Positions 46,000 to 59,178 are shown, counted from the first letter of the stretch. The stretch: 64,000 bases of DNA from Linnemannia hyalina (GCA_019671135.1 JAHRHY010000002.1:806001-870000); one strand, 5' to 3'. Notes: a model not told the origin generated them from the sequence alone. Program-made: numbers and translations.

Positions 46000-48922
46000 A
46001 TGTCCTTCCCCAGCCTTGTCTCCGGAGGTGCCGAATGCGGACCCTCCAACGCCATGACTGGACTCGTCAAGAACTTTTCCAGAGACAGATCCCTCCAGCA
46101 GGTACTTTGCGCACTTCCCGCCTTTGCCTGCGTGCATACTCCGTTTCTTTTTTTTTTTTTTTGGTTTTTTGCTACTGGGCTTGTGAACCTCCTCTCCTCA
46201 CATACCTTGTTTCTGACACCGACTTTGAAATATTCCCCGCCTTTTCATTTATCCACACAAACTTATTCGTGGGTTTACTCATAACTTATAGGATCGCTTT
46301 GCATCAAGTCCTCGCAATGCCGGAAGCAGTTCTTCGGGATTCCGAACCAACCGTCCAGGGCAGCAGCATGGAAGTGATCAGGTACAGCAACTACATCGCT
46401 ACAGACAGACAGACCGACAGCACTGCGGAGTGAAACTGACCAGAAAGAGAAAAGAGACTCACTCCCCCTCCCTCAACCGCTTCGGCTCATCTTTATGATA
46501 TTCTTCCAAACCAACTAGTTTTCTCAAGAGTTTTTGCAGGCTCAGCAGGGGGGCTCGCAAGAGTTTTTCGAATTCAACGAGATGGGCAAGGAACTGGAGG
46601 GAATTCACCAGCAACAGCAACAGCACCATCATGCCCAGACCGCCTCTCCAGCAGGACCCGACTGGGCTCTGGACTTTATGCAGCAGAGCGGACCTGGACC
46701 CCAGCAACACCAAGAGTTCCATAACGATGCCCAATTCCAGGAGTTTGAGAATGTTTTCCGGAACGCACAGCAGCAGCAACAGGGACCACAGCACGGAGGT
46801 AAAGAAAATCTCCCAACCGGCTGCAGAAGTTTTTACCCTTGCTTGAAATCCTATATCTTGAAAGTTGGGTGTTTCGACGGAGCGGGATCGATCGAGCATC
46901 TCCGGGATTATGATCTCCAGGCTCTAACCTTCTCCTTTTTTTTGTATTCATACTAGCTGGTTGGCATGCCGAGTTTGCTGCGTTTGAGCAACAGCACGGT
47001 GGACTGAATCATACCCTCCAACCAGAGCAGATCGAAGCCTTTGAGCGGGCCTTTGAGGATGCCAAAAAGGTCAGCGAGTGGGAGTCCGAGTTCAAGACAG
47101 AGAACCCCCAGGGCTGGGCCGAGGAGTTTGCGGCTCAAGAGAGCAACCCTGTCGCCGATCTCGAGAACAAGGAGGCCCTGGCCAAGACTGCAGGACTTTT
47201 GCTCGAATCTGTCGACCCCAACTCGAACGAAAAGTTTAAGAACTCGTCGTTCATGAACTTTATGAGACGTCTCCGTGACCAGGAGGTAGCAATTGAGGGC
47301 AACAAGCTAGTCGAACAGACAACTCCCGTCGCGGCGTCCGGCGACTGGGCTGCCTCCTTCAACCAGCAGCAGGACAAGGGCAAGGGCCGAGCCGGAGATT
47401 GGTCGTCTGAGTTTGAAAGCCAACAAAAGCAGCAGGACGGAGGAAGCACATGGTCGACCGATTTTGAGAAGCGTATTGAGCAGCATATCAAGAACCGTGA
47501 GCCCGGCGGAATGTGGTCGAGTGAGTTTGCCAAGCAGCAGGAAGGCAGCTGGGCAGAAGAATTTACCGGAGTGACACAGGCCGTAGGTGGTGGAGACTGG
47601 GCACAGCAGTTCAACAACACACGACAGGATACCGCACAAGACTGGGTTCAAGAATTCAACTCTTCGAACGCAGCAGAGGAATTGGAGCAGGCGTTCCAAC
47701 AACAGCACCTCCAAAACGATCAGAACGATAGCTGGGTCGACACCTACCGCAAGAACATTGCTCACCTAGCTCAGGATCCCAGCGACAAGGAGTGGGACGC
47801 ATTGCAAAAGGACTGGGAGAAGCACGAGACGACAGGATTGGGCTACAAGGCCTCGGACCCACGGTATCAGCACTATGCCTTTGAGCAGAACAACCCCTAC
47901 ATGGTGGCTGACCCTGCCAAGTTGATGGATTTGGCAGCCAGGGGTAACCTCACAGAGTCCATTTTGGCTCTTGAGGCTGCAGTTCAAAAGGATCCCACAG
48001 ATGCCGCCGCCTGGCACCAGCTGGGTCTGCGCCAACAGGAGAACGAGCGTGAGACGATGGCCATCGCTGCGTTGCTCAAGGCTGTCGAGGCCAACCCCAA
48101 GGAATTGAACGCTTGGTTGGCACTGGCTGTTTCTTACACTAACGAAAACTGCAGAGTCGACGCCTACGATTCTCTGCAATCCTGGGTTGAGAACTCGGAT
48201 TTATACAGCGGAGTCATGAAGTCTGTGCAGGGCGGTCAGGGACGTTCGGCTCAGGAGAGGCACGATTATGTGACGGGATTGTTCTTGGAGGCCGCCCGGA
48301 CGAACCCTGGTGAGAACTTGGATCCCGATGTCCAGGTCGCCTTGGGTGTTCTTTTTAATGTCTCTGAGGAGTACGAGAAGGCCGTCGACTGCTTCCGCGC
48401 CGCACTGAACCTCCGGCCAGATGTAAGCTTTTTGTCCATTTCTTTTCAAATGATCAATTTTTTTTTGTATTGTGTTCTCATTGCTAGCCACACTGGCTGC
48501 TCTTGTCTTTCTCTGACATATAGGACTACATGCTCTGGAACAAGTATGGTGCTACGCTCGCCAACTCTCACAACACGAGCGCCGCCATCGAGGCTTACTT
48601 CAACGCCCTCAACATCAACCCATCCTATATCCGTGCACGGTATAACCTCGCCATTGCCTGCATCAACCTCGGTCAACACCGTGAGGCGGCCGAGCACCTG
48701 TTGAGCGCCTTGTCTTTGCAGAATGCTGGCGATGCTGCAAGAGGTCTCATGGTCGGATCGTCGACAGCTGGTCCCCAGCCTGATGGCGGTATTGGCGGCA
48801 TGTCGCAGAATGTGTGGGAGACCTTGAAGATGGCCATGTACATGTTGGGACGGTCGGATCTTGCACAACGTTGTGAGACGACTAGAGACCTGGATGCCTT
48901 CAGGGACGAGTTTGACTTTTAA
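46000..48922 (+). CDS. PEX5: PEX5, peroxisomal targeting signal 1 receptor
   Basis: Cycling receptor that binds C-terminal SKL-type signals and docks on Pex13/Pex14. Exons 46000-46101, 46292-46381, 46540-46798, 46957-48422 and 48524-48922 give 771 aa, all phases consistent. Residue C13 in GGAECGPSNA is the conserved cysteine that receives ubiquitin for recycling. The N-terminal half contains twelve pentapeptides WxxxF/Y (for example WALDF, WHAEF, WESEF, WAEEF, WSTDF, WVQEF, WVDTY), the Pex14/membrane-interacting motifs. The C-terminal half, from about 473, is a TPR array containing ARGNLTESILALEAAVQ, NPKELNAWLALAVSY, AVDCFRAALNLRPD and IRARYNLAIACINLG. The last intron falls between TPR helices. 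Length and order match fungal PEX5; the motif number is high. Confidence 0.95.
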
Positions 48923-49112
48923 AAAGTGTACATTGCCTTTTTTTTTTTTTTACATATTAATACATTAGACTCAAATACATGTTTTGGAACCAAAGAAAAT
49001 CGTGGTGGCGTGTGCATGTCATGCAGCTTGAATGAACCATGAAAAAAAAGGGAAACCAAGTGGTTTAAAACATACTGTATTCAAGTTGTTAAAAAAGGAG
49101 GGGTACCATTTT

Positions 49113-51475
49113 TTAATTCCTCTGGGATCGTCCATACTCATCCAGGTCTGCTGGCAAACCAAGACGAGCATCCATGGCCTTCATAGCGTCCTCTCTCGAA
49201 GACCTACGATCGCCACTCCTATCCCTACCACCAGAGGGTCCAGTCCTTGCAGCACCCGCAAACGATGCCGTGTTGTTGTCTCTCCTGTTGTTACCTCCTC
49301 TCCTTCTACCGCCTCGGTCATTTCCTCGGTCATTGCCTCCATCTCCCCGATGGTCCCTATCTCTGTGTCGGCCACCGCCGCGACGATCAGAATCCAACGG
49401 CTTTTCTGTAAGAGTCTCGCGTTCATAAAAGTCGCTGTACATCTTTGTCCGTGGGATAGCCTTTTCGCGACGACTGAAGGTCGATTCGAGCTCTGCCATA
49501 AACTCGTTTGCGTATTGGTCCATTCTGCTCTCGGCGATGGCTGACTCTTCTTCTGGGAATTTGACCCTGCCGCCCAAACGAAGTGAAATGTCTCCACGAC
49601 GACCACGGTTGCTAGAGAAGAGAGAAAAAAAAATCAAATATTATTGAGATAGTTAGCAATGTGCTCCTCCAAAACGGCAGTAAACGATGATTGGAATAAA
49701 AAAAAAGAGACAACACCATTGACAGATAAACATACTCGTAGTCATCGGAACGGCGATCCCGGGCATCTGGCGAGCGACTTCCATGGTCACGACGGGCAGA
49801 GCGACGAGGCGACCTGGATCTAGAATGAGATCCCGAGCGAGATCCGGACCTTGAACGTGAGCCAGACAGACGTCGGCCCCTTGACCAAGAACGGCGTGTG
49901 GGTGATGGTGAAGGAGAAGCCCCCTCTATTCTTCGTCGAAGACGGCTCATGGTCTGAATACCACGTCCACGGTTCCAGACCTCGTCCTCATCTGCACGGC
50001 TACGACGGCCATATCTCGAGCTCGTCGTCGATGACTTTTGTCCAGTCGACGCAGGATCCTCCCGTCCGTGAATGGCATAATAGACACTTTTGGCTGCAGA
50101 GTTACGTTCCTTGCGGTCATAGTCGGTCGCGTAGCGCACAAAGAGTCCCGAGTTGCTCTTGGCGGTGGTGAGCTGGTTATGTTGTTGGGCAGGGACGTAC
50201 TCCCTAGCACGCTGCAAACGGTTCTTGGATTTTGGGACAACGATGGGTTCAGCGATTCCTGATTCTGAGATTTCGCGACTGGGCTCAATATCGGCGTCAT
50301 CGCCATCCTCGCCAAAGGTGACATTTTCTTTGTCGACGAGTTGGAAGTACACAGCGCGCTTGGCCGAGAACTGGTCGGGAAAGACAATGTTGCAGGACGA
50401 GTCGTCGATCCACTCCACGTGGCTTGGTCCATACGCGTCAAAGTATTTCAAGACATCCTTGGTCGACATCTCATCCGTGCCGTACAGGTGAACAGCCTCC
50501 AGACGAATCGACGAAGTCCTGGGGGGTGTTTCGGGCAAGTTATCGGGTTTGGCAAAGTCCTTGTCATCTACAGGAGTTGGGAAAGGTTGATGGTCAGCAG
50601 CTGAAGTACGTCCCGGAAGTGTCAATTTACGGAAAAGATTCAGATACGATTGGTTCTTCGTAATCGTTACGTACCCACTTCCATGCCTGCCTCCTCCATG
50701 CTCTCATCCTTGATCTCCGATGGCTCCTGAGGCAAACCTCCGAAGCGCTGAGTGCGGTTTGCTTTCTTTGCCTGCTCTTCTCTGGACAATGGATCAAATC
50801 CTATAACGACCGAATGATTCAAAATATAACATGTCAGTTTTCTTTGCCAGGGCAGAAGTTCTTTACGAACAATAACAACAATAACGAGGGGGGTGGACAT
50901 ACCGGTGACAAATCCGCCGCTTTTGCTGGCGTATTTGTGTTGAGCATGGTTTTCGTTTGTTCCACGTCCTCCTGAGCGGTTGTTGGTGCGGTCGTCGCCT
51001 AGTGCGCGATCCAATCCTGCAGGCTCGGGTCTCCTTTCGCTCTGGAACCGGGTCGAAATATCTCTCGTTTCCTCTTCTAGTGCCCTGATGAAGGAGTGAT
51101 CAAAAGCAATGACGGTGTGAGCGAAGCTGGTTTTTTTTTGTCTTCTCGCAGCAGTTGAAACCAGCTAGCAGTAAACATCCAAATACAGAAACTTACTGCT
51201 CCAGTTGCAGCATAGAGTCAAGCTGGTGGTTGGGTCCAGCCTCGGCGGAGATATCAAGATCCAAGTCCTCCTCCTCTGGCATAGCAAGTCGATCCTAGAT
51301 GTGAAGAGCACCGGCATTGGAACGTGATATTGTGTACGGATGACTGTGTTATTAACGGCTAACACGGACAAAGAGTGGCTGTATTGAAGAAAGAGAAAGA
51401 CTTCCTTCCCTTCCGCTTGCATGAGGGAAACAAGAAGCGAGGGCGATTCGATGTTCTTACGTCGGTAAAGTTCAT
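49113..51475 (-). CDS. NCBP3: NCBP3-like cap/RNA-binding protein
   Basis: Probable nuclear mRNA-associated protein; animal NCBP3 (C17orf85) binds capped RNA and the export and EJC machinery. Minus exons 51475-51461, 51294-51197, 51084-50903, 50800-50675, 50567-49736 and 49611-49113 give 583 aa with consistent phases. The first coding exon is 15 nt (MNFTD). The N-terminus is acidic (PEEEDLDLDISAEAG), then a linker with RFGGLP. The RRM-like domain lies at about 155-215 with LEAVHLYGTDEMSTKDVLKY, YGPSHVEWIDDSSCNIVF and AKRAVYFQL, the signature of this family. Downstream are FVRYATDYDRKER, Arg/Ser repeats (SRSRSGSRS), an RGRRGDISLRLGGRV motif, and an Arg/Gly/Asp-rich tail. The RS and RGG parts suggest RNA and splicing-factor contacts. 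Symbol by family resemblance. Confidence 0.85.
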
Positions 51476-51903
51476 GATGATGCGTAGTGTCCAGTTTTCG
51501 TAAGGTGTTGAGAGGGTCCTGGTGGTTGCTTTTGTGCTTGTTCCTCGGTTCGTTTGTGTTGAAAGACAAGTGATTCGTGGTGATGTGAGAGAATAAAGAA
51601 GAGACGAGTGATCAGGGTCTTTGAACGATGTTCTTCACTCGTCAAGTGCTATTAGTAGAGTGGCTTTGGCTCAATTTTAGTGCCCAAGCCGTTTGTGTCC
51701 TCTGCGCTAGTGACTGAAACATGGTCCTGGACAAAAAGCCCCACTCTCCACTCTCTAGACACGTTTACACCCTTCCTTGCATCCATCTATAACAACACCC
51801 ACAAACAACCACTCCTGACACAACAGAACACGCTCGACACCGACACCACAGCAACATAACCCATCACCTCAACTTCACAGGGACGGCACATTAATTCAAC
51901 GCC
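51476..51903. promoter_or_regulatory. Divergent promoter, NCBP3 / LAS21
   Basis: Only 428 bp separate the two start codons, which face apart. The right half is an A/C-rich leader (acaacaccacaaacaac-like) before LAS21. A common bidirectional promoter is likely. Confidence 0.5.
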
Positions 51904-53539
51904 ATGCGGCCCTGGGTTCTCTACGGGATCCTTTTGGCCTCCTTGGCCTGCCAGCTCGTCGGCCTGATCATGTTTGCCAAGGGCTTCTTTCCCTACAAAG
52001 CCATATCGACCACCTTTGCATCATTGGAAGACTTGCCCTTCGAGCCCTCTTCTCTGGTTGTCAACGGAGAAGACTCGCTCCAAACCACCACGGTAAAACC
52101 CCGGTTTGGCAAGATAGTCCTCATGCTTGTCGACGCGTTGCGAAGGTAATAAGGGGCAGACTTTGATGTGGCGATGTGAAGTAAGCTGAAATGAAAAGTG
52201 TTTTACACACATTAAATCACGCATTGACACGAACACGTTTATCAATTGCTACTTGTTATAGTGACTTCCTCTACGGCAACGAATCCGATTTTCGACTCAT
52301 GCAGAGGTTAGTGTACTTTTTACAACGACATTGACGACAATTGGATTTGCGCTTGGATATGAAAAGGGTAGAGGGGTAACGATAATCTAACGTCGATCTA
52401 TGGTTATATTCACTAGTCTTATTGACGAGCACAAGGCGATCCCGTTCACAGCATTGGCCTCTGCCCCAACGGTGACACTCCCTCGACTAAAAGCCTTGAC
52501 TACAGGAACAGTTCCGGGATTCCTGGATGCCATCTTGAACATTGCCGAGTCGGATCAGTCATCAACGTTGGCAAACCAGGACAACTGGATTGCTCAATTG
52601 ACCCGATCTGCATCCTTCAGGAAGAACGCCAAAAGTACGCCAGGTCAAGACGAGAAGCGCAAAATTGGGTTTTTTGGAGACGATACCTGGATCAAGCTGT
52701 TCCCAGGACTTTTCTTCAGGAGTGAGGGAACCTCGTCCTTCTTTGCCATGGTAACGCTCGTCACTACACTGGATCCATAACCCCGTAGTTGATGCTTCAA
52801 AGAATGTCAAAGGCTAACTATGGAACTCTCCGCTCGCACTATAGGATACAGTTGAGGTCGACAACAACGTCACTCGCCACGTTGAACCCGAGCTGGAAAA
52901 GGACGACTGGGATGGATTGATCTTTCACTACTTGGGGCTGGATCACGTTGGACACTCTGGTGGACCAAAGTCAGGCCTGATGCGACCCAAGCAGGCTGAA
53001 ATGGATTCAGTGGCTCACACGATTTACACCACCCTCGTCAAAAAGGAATCCTCCATTGAAAACCAACGGGATGAATTGCCAACGCTCTTTGTCCTTTGCG
53101 GCGACCACGGAATGAACGAGGTAAAAGAACACGGTCTCAATTACTTGGACAGGGAGGTATGGAAAGTAAGCTAGCAGAGTCCTCACACCACCAGCCCTTC
53201 CTTTTCTCTTAGGTCGGCAACCATGGCGGTTCTTCCAGGAGCGAGATTTCAACATCGTTTTTGTTTATGAGCCCGTTCTTTGAGGGCACCAAGGCCCGCC
53301 AGCAGATCCGCAACATGGTCGACCCTTTTCGAAACGTGGCGGATCGGGAAGACTATGAATACTACAGGAGTGTGAGCCAGGTTGACCTGGTCCCAACTTT
53401 GTCTCTTCTCATGGGACTTCCGATTCCCAAGAACAGTGTTGGCCAGCTGATACCTGAGCTCTTTTCAGATCTCACAGGTAATCCCGCATCCAGGGGTTCA
53501 TTGTTACGGGAGTGTTGCATAGAGGGGTGACTAACGGTC

Positions 53540-53579
<40 letters not shown>

Positions 53580-56517
53580 GTTATAGAACTGGAAAGATTG
53601 CGCGCGTTTCAGATCAACGCTTACCAAGTTGCGGGAGTGCTCAGGAGCATGTGGTCTGATTTCGAGGTCGAAAGCGCGGTTCTTTTGAAGGACTACATGG
53701 ATCCAGGAGTTGACGCGGACTCTAATATTGATACGGACGAGGCATCAAACCAGAGATGCAAGGATCTGAAATCGGAGAAGCAGAGACTGGGATGTTGGTA
53801 TACGCTGGCGCTCGCAGAACATGCGTCGTTTTTGGAAATGCACCCATCGAGATCAACTGGATCTATTGTCTACGGCGACCAGGAGCGTGCTCAAAAATTG
53901 CAAGCAGCTGAGATCGCATACTCCAAGGTACGTGGAAAACATCTGTGACAAAACTGTGAAAAACTTTATAAGCAGGCTGGAGAACACATATATTGACGCG
54001 CCTTTTCCGCTTATGGTCAGTAGTTCCTCTCGGACGCAACATCGATGCTGTCAACCGCCTTGAGCAAGTACGACATGTCGCTCCTGACGAATGGCTCTCT
54101 CTTCATGGCATTCGCAGTGGCCGGGATGGTTTTCGCTGCCTTGCAAACAAAGCTTGTCGACGACTTTAAGCTATCCTGCCGCGAGCCCCGTCACGTCGCG
54201 CCTGCATTTTTGTCAGCACCATACCGACAGCCGTCCAAGAAAAGGTCATCCATGACTACCCTGATTTCAGCGGCATTCTCGACCAATCTCACCGCCGACA
54301 GGACTGAGACCAGGAGCAAGACGACAAAGCGCGACAAGAATGAGATCAACTGGATGATGGCCCGTGCTCTCTCGGCGGTGACTCTGGTTCTCTACCTGAT
54401 CACTCTGTTTGCGTCCAGTTTCGTGGAGGAGGAGCATCAATTTTGGTACTTTTTCAACATGACCTGGTGGGCGGTTCTTGGACTCATCAGTGCGCGATAT
54501 CTTCCTTCAGGAGCGAGCTCAGGTCAGCTTGCATCCTTTGCAGGTGCTGGGTACTGCTTCCTGCAGATGGCTGTCCTCAGGCTGCTTCGGAGCTGGAACC
54601 AGACCGGTAAGTTGCTTATTATTGCTCTCTTTACCTATTTCCCTCCCATCACATTCGAATTCAAAATGTGACTGACCAATGCATATTTTATTTCTCTCCA
54701 CTTTATCAGGCCAAAAGTATGCAGATCAAATCGACCTTCGCCACTATTTGAACTCGACATGGGTCGCGTTTTCATGGATCACATTTGCGTTGACAATCAT
54801 TGGACTCGGCGTTTCCGTGATCTTTGTCGTCTTTTCCCAACGACCAGCGCACTCTACCACCCAGTCCTCATCGCAATACGCCACTCCAGCCTGGAAGGCA
54901 GCACTGATGTCGGTCCTCCAGTCTCTCATAACCGTCATCACCACGTTGACGCTGCTCTGGATCACCGTGTACAAGATGGATCTGGAGGCGGTTCATTTCG
55001 GTAGCGAGCTCATGGCCAAGGTCCACGGCGTCATGAGCACCATTTCCTCGACCGGATACTTGATTGTCCCTAGCAGTGGAGAGGCGTTGGGGGCGCAGGA
55101 ACTTGTTTATTCTGGATACGCCATGGCGCGAGGATGCTATGCAGGAATGGGCGCCATACTTCTCTTGGCGTTAATCCTGCGTCTTGTTGCACTTCCCACT
55201 CGGCCCTCTTCATCGGAAGAGTCTCAAATGACGACCGGACAAACCGACAAGTCATTAGCATCAAAGATCGTTGAGGACAGGGACAGGACGTTGTTTGTGC
55301 CATGGATGACGCTCGGAGTTGTGACGATGCTGATGATTCTGCTGTCCAGGCGGCACAATGCTATGATTTATGCCTTCTTTGGTATTCAGCTCTACGCTTA
55401 CTTGAGTTGGACCTCTGTGGTGCGTCAACGACCGTGCTCGAGTGACAATCAGGAGATCAAGGAAGACGCTTCCGAACTCGATTACATGGTGGAAGAAGTG
55501 TCCGATGACGCTTCAGGAGGCGAATCTACCAACGGTCGTCAACAGCCGCTAAAGACGAGAGGCCAGATCGCTCGCTCGTTCAGGACAGTTCCTGGACTGA
55601 GCTCGATCCACAGCTGTTCGATTCTCCTCTGGACCCTGTCATCCTTCTTTCTTCTCGGCAACTCCAACTCGATCGCGTCCATCGATATCTCCAATGCGTA
55701 CGTCGGCATTCAGGCATACGACATTCTCCTGACCGGTGTGTTGACCTTTGTCTCAAACTGGGCTGGCCCCCTCTGGTGGACGATAGCCGCGCTGGTGCTG
55801 ATGCGTTGGGACCTGGAGTGGGAATTTGCATGGGCCAAGGAAGATCGGGAGTTAGCGTTGCAGGAAAAGGATATGCGCGGTTGGAAGACTGTTCAAGGCT
55901 GGAGGAGGAGTGAGAAGGGCACCTTGAACAAACGAACGATGAGGAGGATCTGGAAGTACAAGAAGGCTACAGGAGCTGCAGTCAACAAGGATGCAGTGGT
56001 GGAACCCATAAAAGAGGTAGAAGCAGAGGTAGCTGCCCATGGAGCAGATCGGCCGGAAAAGGCGCAGGCGTCATTGGATTCGGGTGTCGTAGATGTACAA
56101 CACATCGGTAACCAAGTCCAGGATGTGTTGCCGCAGGAGGAAGGGGAAGAGGAGGATGGTTCATTCTTTATTGAGGAAGAACAGAGTCTCGAACGCAGCC
56201 AGGACGGAGCTTCAGCAGAGGCTAGAGAACGCGAGGCAATCCGGGGACCATGTGTTCTCCAGAACCCAGTTTTATTCAAGCAGAGGCTGGCTCACACACG
56301 AATGGTCGAGCATGTGATCGTGACGAGCGTGTTCTTTGGCATCGCCCTCTATGCCCTTTCTATTGCCGCGATCATTCTCCGCCACCATCTTTTTATTTGG
56401 ACAGTCTTTTCGCCAAAGGTCCTCTACCAGTTCGCTTGGACGGCTCTTTTCCAGGCCCTCGTCCAGGTTGTGGTGGTTGGCGGTGGGATCTGGTCCGTGA
56501 TTGTTATGAGTTCTTAA
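51904..56517 (+). CDS. LAS21: GPI ethanolamine-phosphate transferase 2 (LAS21/GPI7, PIG-G)
   Basis: ER multi-pass enzyme adding ethanolamine phosphate to the second mannose of the GPI anchor. Exons 51904-52145, 52262-52306, 52417-52750, 52845-53120, 53213-53477, 53587-53927, 54024-54606 and 54710-56517 are phase-consistent and give 1297 aa. The N-terminal anchor (WVLYGILLASLACQLVGLIM) precedes a luminal alkaline-phosphatase-like domain with the metal and catalytic motifs LMLVDALRSDF, SAPTVTLPRLKALTTG, FFGDDTWIKLFP, HYLGLDHVGHSGGPKSGLM and LCGDHGMNEVGNHGG. HYLGLDHVGHSGGPK marks the GPI7 subtype over MCD4 and GPI13. The C-terminal half has many hydrophobic helices, and an acidic hydrophilic insert lies at about 1090-1220. 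It is longer than the yeast enzyme because of that loop and linkers. Intron 5 holds a T36 run. Confidence 0.93.
53543..53578. repeat. Homopolymer T36 in LAS21 intron 5
   Basis: Longest single-base run in the window, forming the polypyrimidine tract just before the acceptor ttatag. Length here is prone to sequencing and slippage error. Confidence 0.95.
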
Positions 56518-57175
56518 CTTAGATGTTATCGAATTAGAATGCATAGAATTAAATAGAAGCCCTAACAAATATGTCGATCAAACCACAGCATTCAGATCCT
56601 GTTGTTCGCCCATGATGAATTCGCCAAGGTCCGTTGTTGAATCCTTTATTCCGACAAAAAAAAAACTATGGATGTCATGCTATCGACAATTGTCTGATCC
56701 TGGGTCCTTGATCAAGCTTACTGATTCCTGTCCTTTCGTTCGCCTTCTCTCTTGTACTGGACAAGGAATAATAAAGAAGTTCTTGCAAATGAGATGTCGC
56801 ATACCATGCTTCACAGATAGAGTCCTCGTCCTCACGCTATACGGACGTCTCAAACTTTCCCTCCCCCTGTGCTTGTCGTGTGAACCGCAGTACTTTTGTA
56901 CTGACAATGCTTACCTCTACAGCGTGCAACACATATGAGTACCAGAGGCGGACAGTGTCAGTCATGTTTTCCTGAGGACCCATCGCGGAGTGCGTCGCAG
57001 AATATATCCTAAACAGACAGCTCTGCTCTTTCTTATCATTTTACACCACAGATATCTCCACCTGCTTGGTTTTTGTTTCGTTTTGTCGTTTTTGATTCAT
57101 TTCTGCTAAAAAAGTGTTCCTGCATGTATACTATCATATCTACTCTCGAACTGCAACACCCCACTGTTACCACTA
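56518..57175. other. Convergent 3' region, LAS21 and hydrolase copy 1
   Basis: Between two genes ending toward each other. An open frame at 56612-56938 (+) has no host-like codon use and no recognised motif; I do not call it. No other gene seen. Confidence 0.45.
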
Positions 57176-59178
57176 CTACTCCACTTTCTCGGCGACAGTG
57201 GTGGTGACAGGAGTCTTGACTTTGACAAACCGAACCAAATCAGGCTCCTCGAAATTGATACTCAACCCTGCGACATGTCCATCACTCCCAGCCTCAAAAC
57301 TAAAAAGCCTCGCTTCAGCAACACCCAAATCCTCCAACACCGTCTTGAACGTTTCGTAATGGTAGTGCTCCATTTTGTTCCTGTACTCGTTATACCTGAA
57401 CTCCAGTCCCTCCTCCTCGTTTTCTTTTCCTTCATCCTTGTGAGGGATGACACGGGCGATGGTGATGACTCCATAGAGCGGGTTCACAAACTGACCCACC
57501 ATATCCTCACGCGGAAGCACCGAGATCGTCCCCTCAATCCGAGCAGGCAATCCTTTCCCCTCCCGTTCCTCCTCCAAGACCTCATACTCCTTTGCAGTTG
57601 CCTTGACAGCTTCATCGAACAACCAGTCCTGTTGGGTACTGGTGGAATAGGAGGGGAGGTTGAGGATTTTGTCGGCGATGAAGTAATCGACGTAGAGGGT
57701 GAGTTCAGTGGGATGGATGTTTGCGAGTTGGGCGATGATCAAGTCGTCATCCGGGAAGAGTGTCAGGTTTGCGCTTGATCCTGGGTATGCTCCCGCTATA
57801 TAAGAGAAAAAGGAGAGGAAAAAAAAAATGGAGTGAGCCCGTGGATTTGTCGCGTAACTTTCAGAGGAACCGCGCGCGCTCTTTTTTTCCCTCCAAAAAA
57901 CAATGAAATACTTACAGTGGGTGTAACAGTTACGCCCCTTATAGGTGGCCAAACCCCATCCAAGCCCATAAGTAAAAGAAATCGACATTTCCGGGGTCCT
58001 TTTTGGTCGAACGATACTCTGCGGCGTCACCGTCATCTCCACACTTTCCTTGCTCAACACCTGCTTCCCTTCACCACCCCCAACCTTCCCACCATCCACA
58101 ACAACCTTACCCCACTTTAGTAAATCCAACACATTCGAATGCAAATCACCCGCCGGTGCAAACGCCATATAAATCTCGTCATACTCCCCTCCTCGAAACT
58201 CCCCCGCTTGAGCTTTCGAGAACGAATCTGCATGGTACGGCGAGGCGTGATTCTCTAGTTTCTTCATCGCCTTCTGCGAGAACCCCGTGTTGGACAGTCC
58301 CAGTGGCGTGAGGATTTTATCGTGGACGAGTTGTTCGTAGGTGGTGCCGGCAACGTTGGCGGCGGCTTCTCCGGCGACGGCGTACATGACGTTACTATAG
58401 TTGAACTTTGTAGTGAGTTTTTGGGGCATGGATGCGTGTCGAAGACGGGTTATGAGTTCTTTTCTTGGAGTGCGGGATCTCAACCATGACAGCCCCACCG
58501 CTGGCGACAATCTCTATTCGCGATGGTTGAAAAAGGAGAGAAAATAATAGTGACCAAAAAAAAAAGTGTGAGCATGATATGTTGTTTGGGTCCATGTACG
58601 ATTACGACTTTTTTTTTTTTTTTTTTTTGGGGGGGGGGGGTGTTCCCGCAAACGGGCAATGATGGACGGCGTACGGTGCGGTGGGAGAGCAAGTCGGCCA
58701 TAGTCAACTGGGAGGTGAGAACAGGATCCTTGAGTTCAAACTCGGGGAGGTACTTGTTGACGGGTGTCTCGTCCCAGTCCATCTTTCCTTCCGCAACCAG
58801 TTCACCGATTGCCGTGGATGTGATTGCCTTTGTCAACGACCCGATCGGCGAAATTGTCTATATTCGTTTCAGGAGCGTACAAAACACAGAAAAATATGGG
58901 GGATGAGTACTTTTCATCCTTCTGTCGTCGATAGGATTTCGTCTATAGCAGAAATATACAGTTGGATGACGTTGGGGGAGTGTTACCTCTTTGGTGAAGG
59001 GTTGGTGCTCGTTACGCTTTCCAAAACCCTCGGCAAAGATAACCTCGCCCTTGTACATCACAGCGACACTCATTCCTGGAACACCGTTCTTGATCCTGGC
59101 TGCATCCAAGATTGAGTTCAGTCCTGAAAGGTCGATCTTGGCAGACGGATCGGAGGGAGAAGTTGGTGGGGTTTGCAT
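57176..59178 (-). CDS. Serine beta-lactamase-fold hydrolase, copy 1 (no signal peptide)
   Basis: Member of the beta-lactamase / penicillin-binding-protein-like esterase family (class C fold). Fungal members are esterases, transferases or peptidases; substrate unknown. Minus exons 59178-58987, 58857-58675, 58513-57916 and 57795-57176 give 530 aa. Catalytic motifs: S71-L-T-K74, Y164-S-N166 and H324-S-G326. Conserved stretches include VPGMSVAVMYKGEVIFAEGF, VAGEAAANVAGTTYEQL and LFPDDDLIIAQ. The C-terminal about 170 residues form the extra domain that follows this fold in many fungal copies, with MEHYHYETFKTVLEDL. Start: the only in-frame ATG after a TATA box at 59261-59267. No hydrophobic leader is present, unlike copy 2, so it may be cytosolic. 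The exon 2/3 junction (acceptor cgaatag) is less certain than the others. Intron 2 holds an A20/C12 run (minus strand). Confidence 0.83.
58609..58640. repeat. Adjacent homopolymers T20 then G12
   Basis: In intron 2 of hydrolase copy 1. On the sense (minus) strand it reads C12 then A20. Confidence 0.95.
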
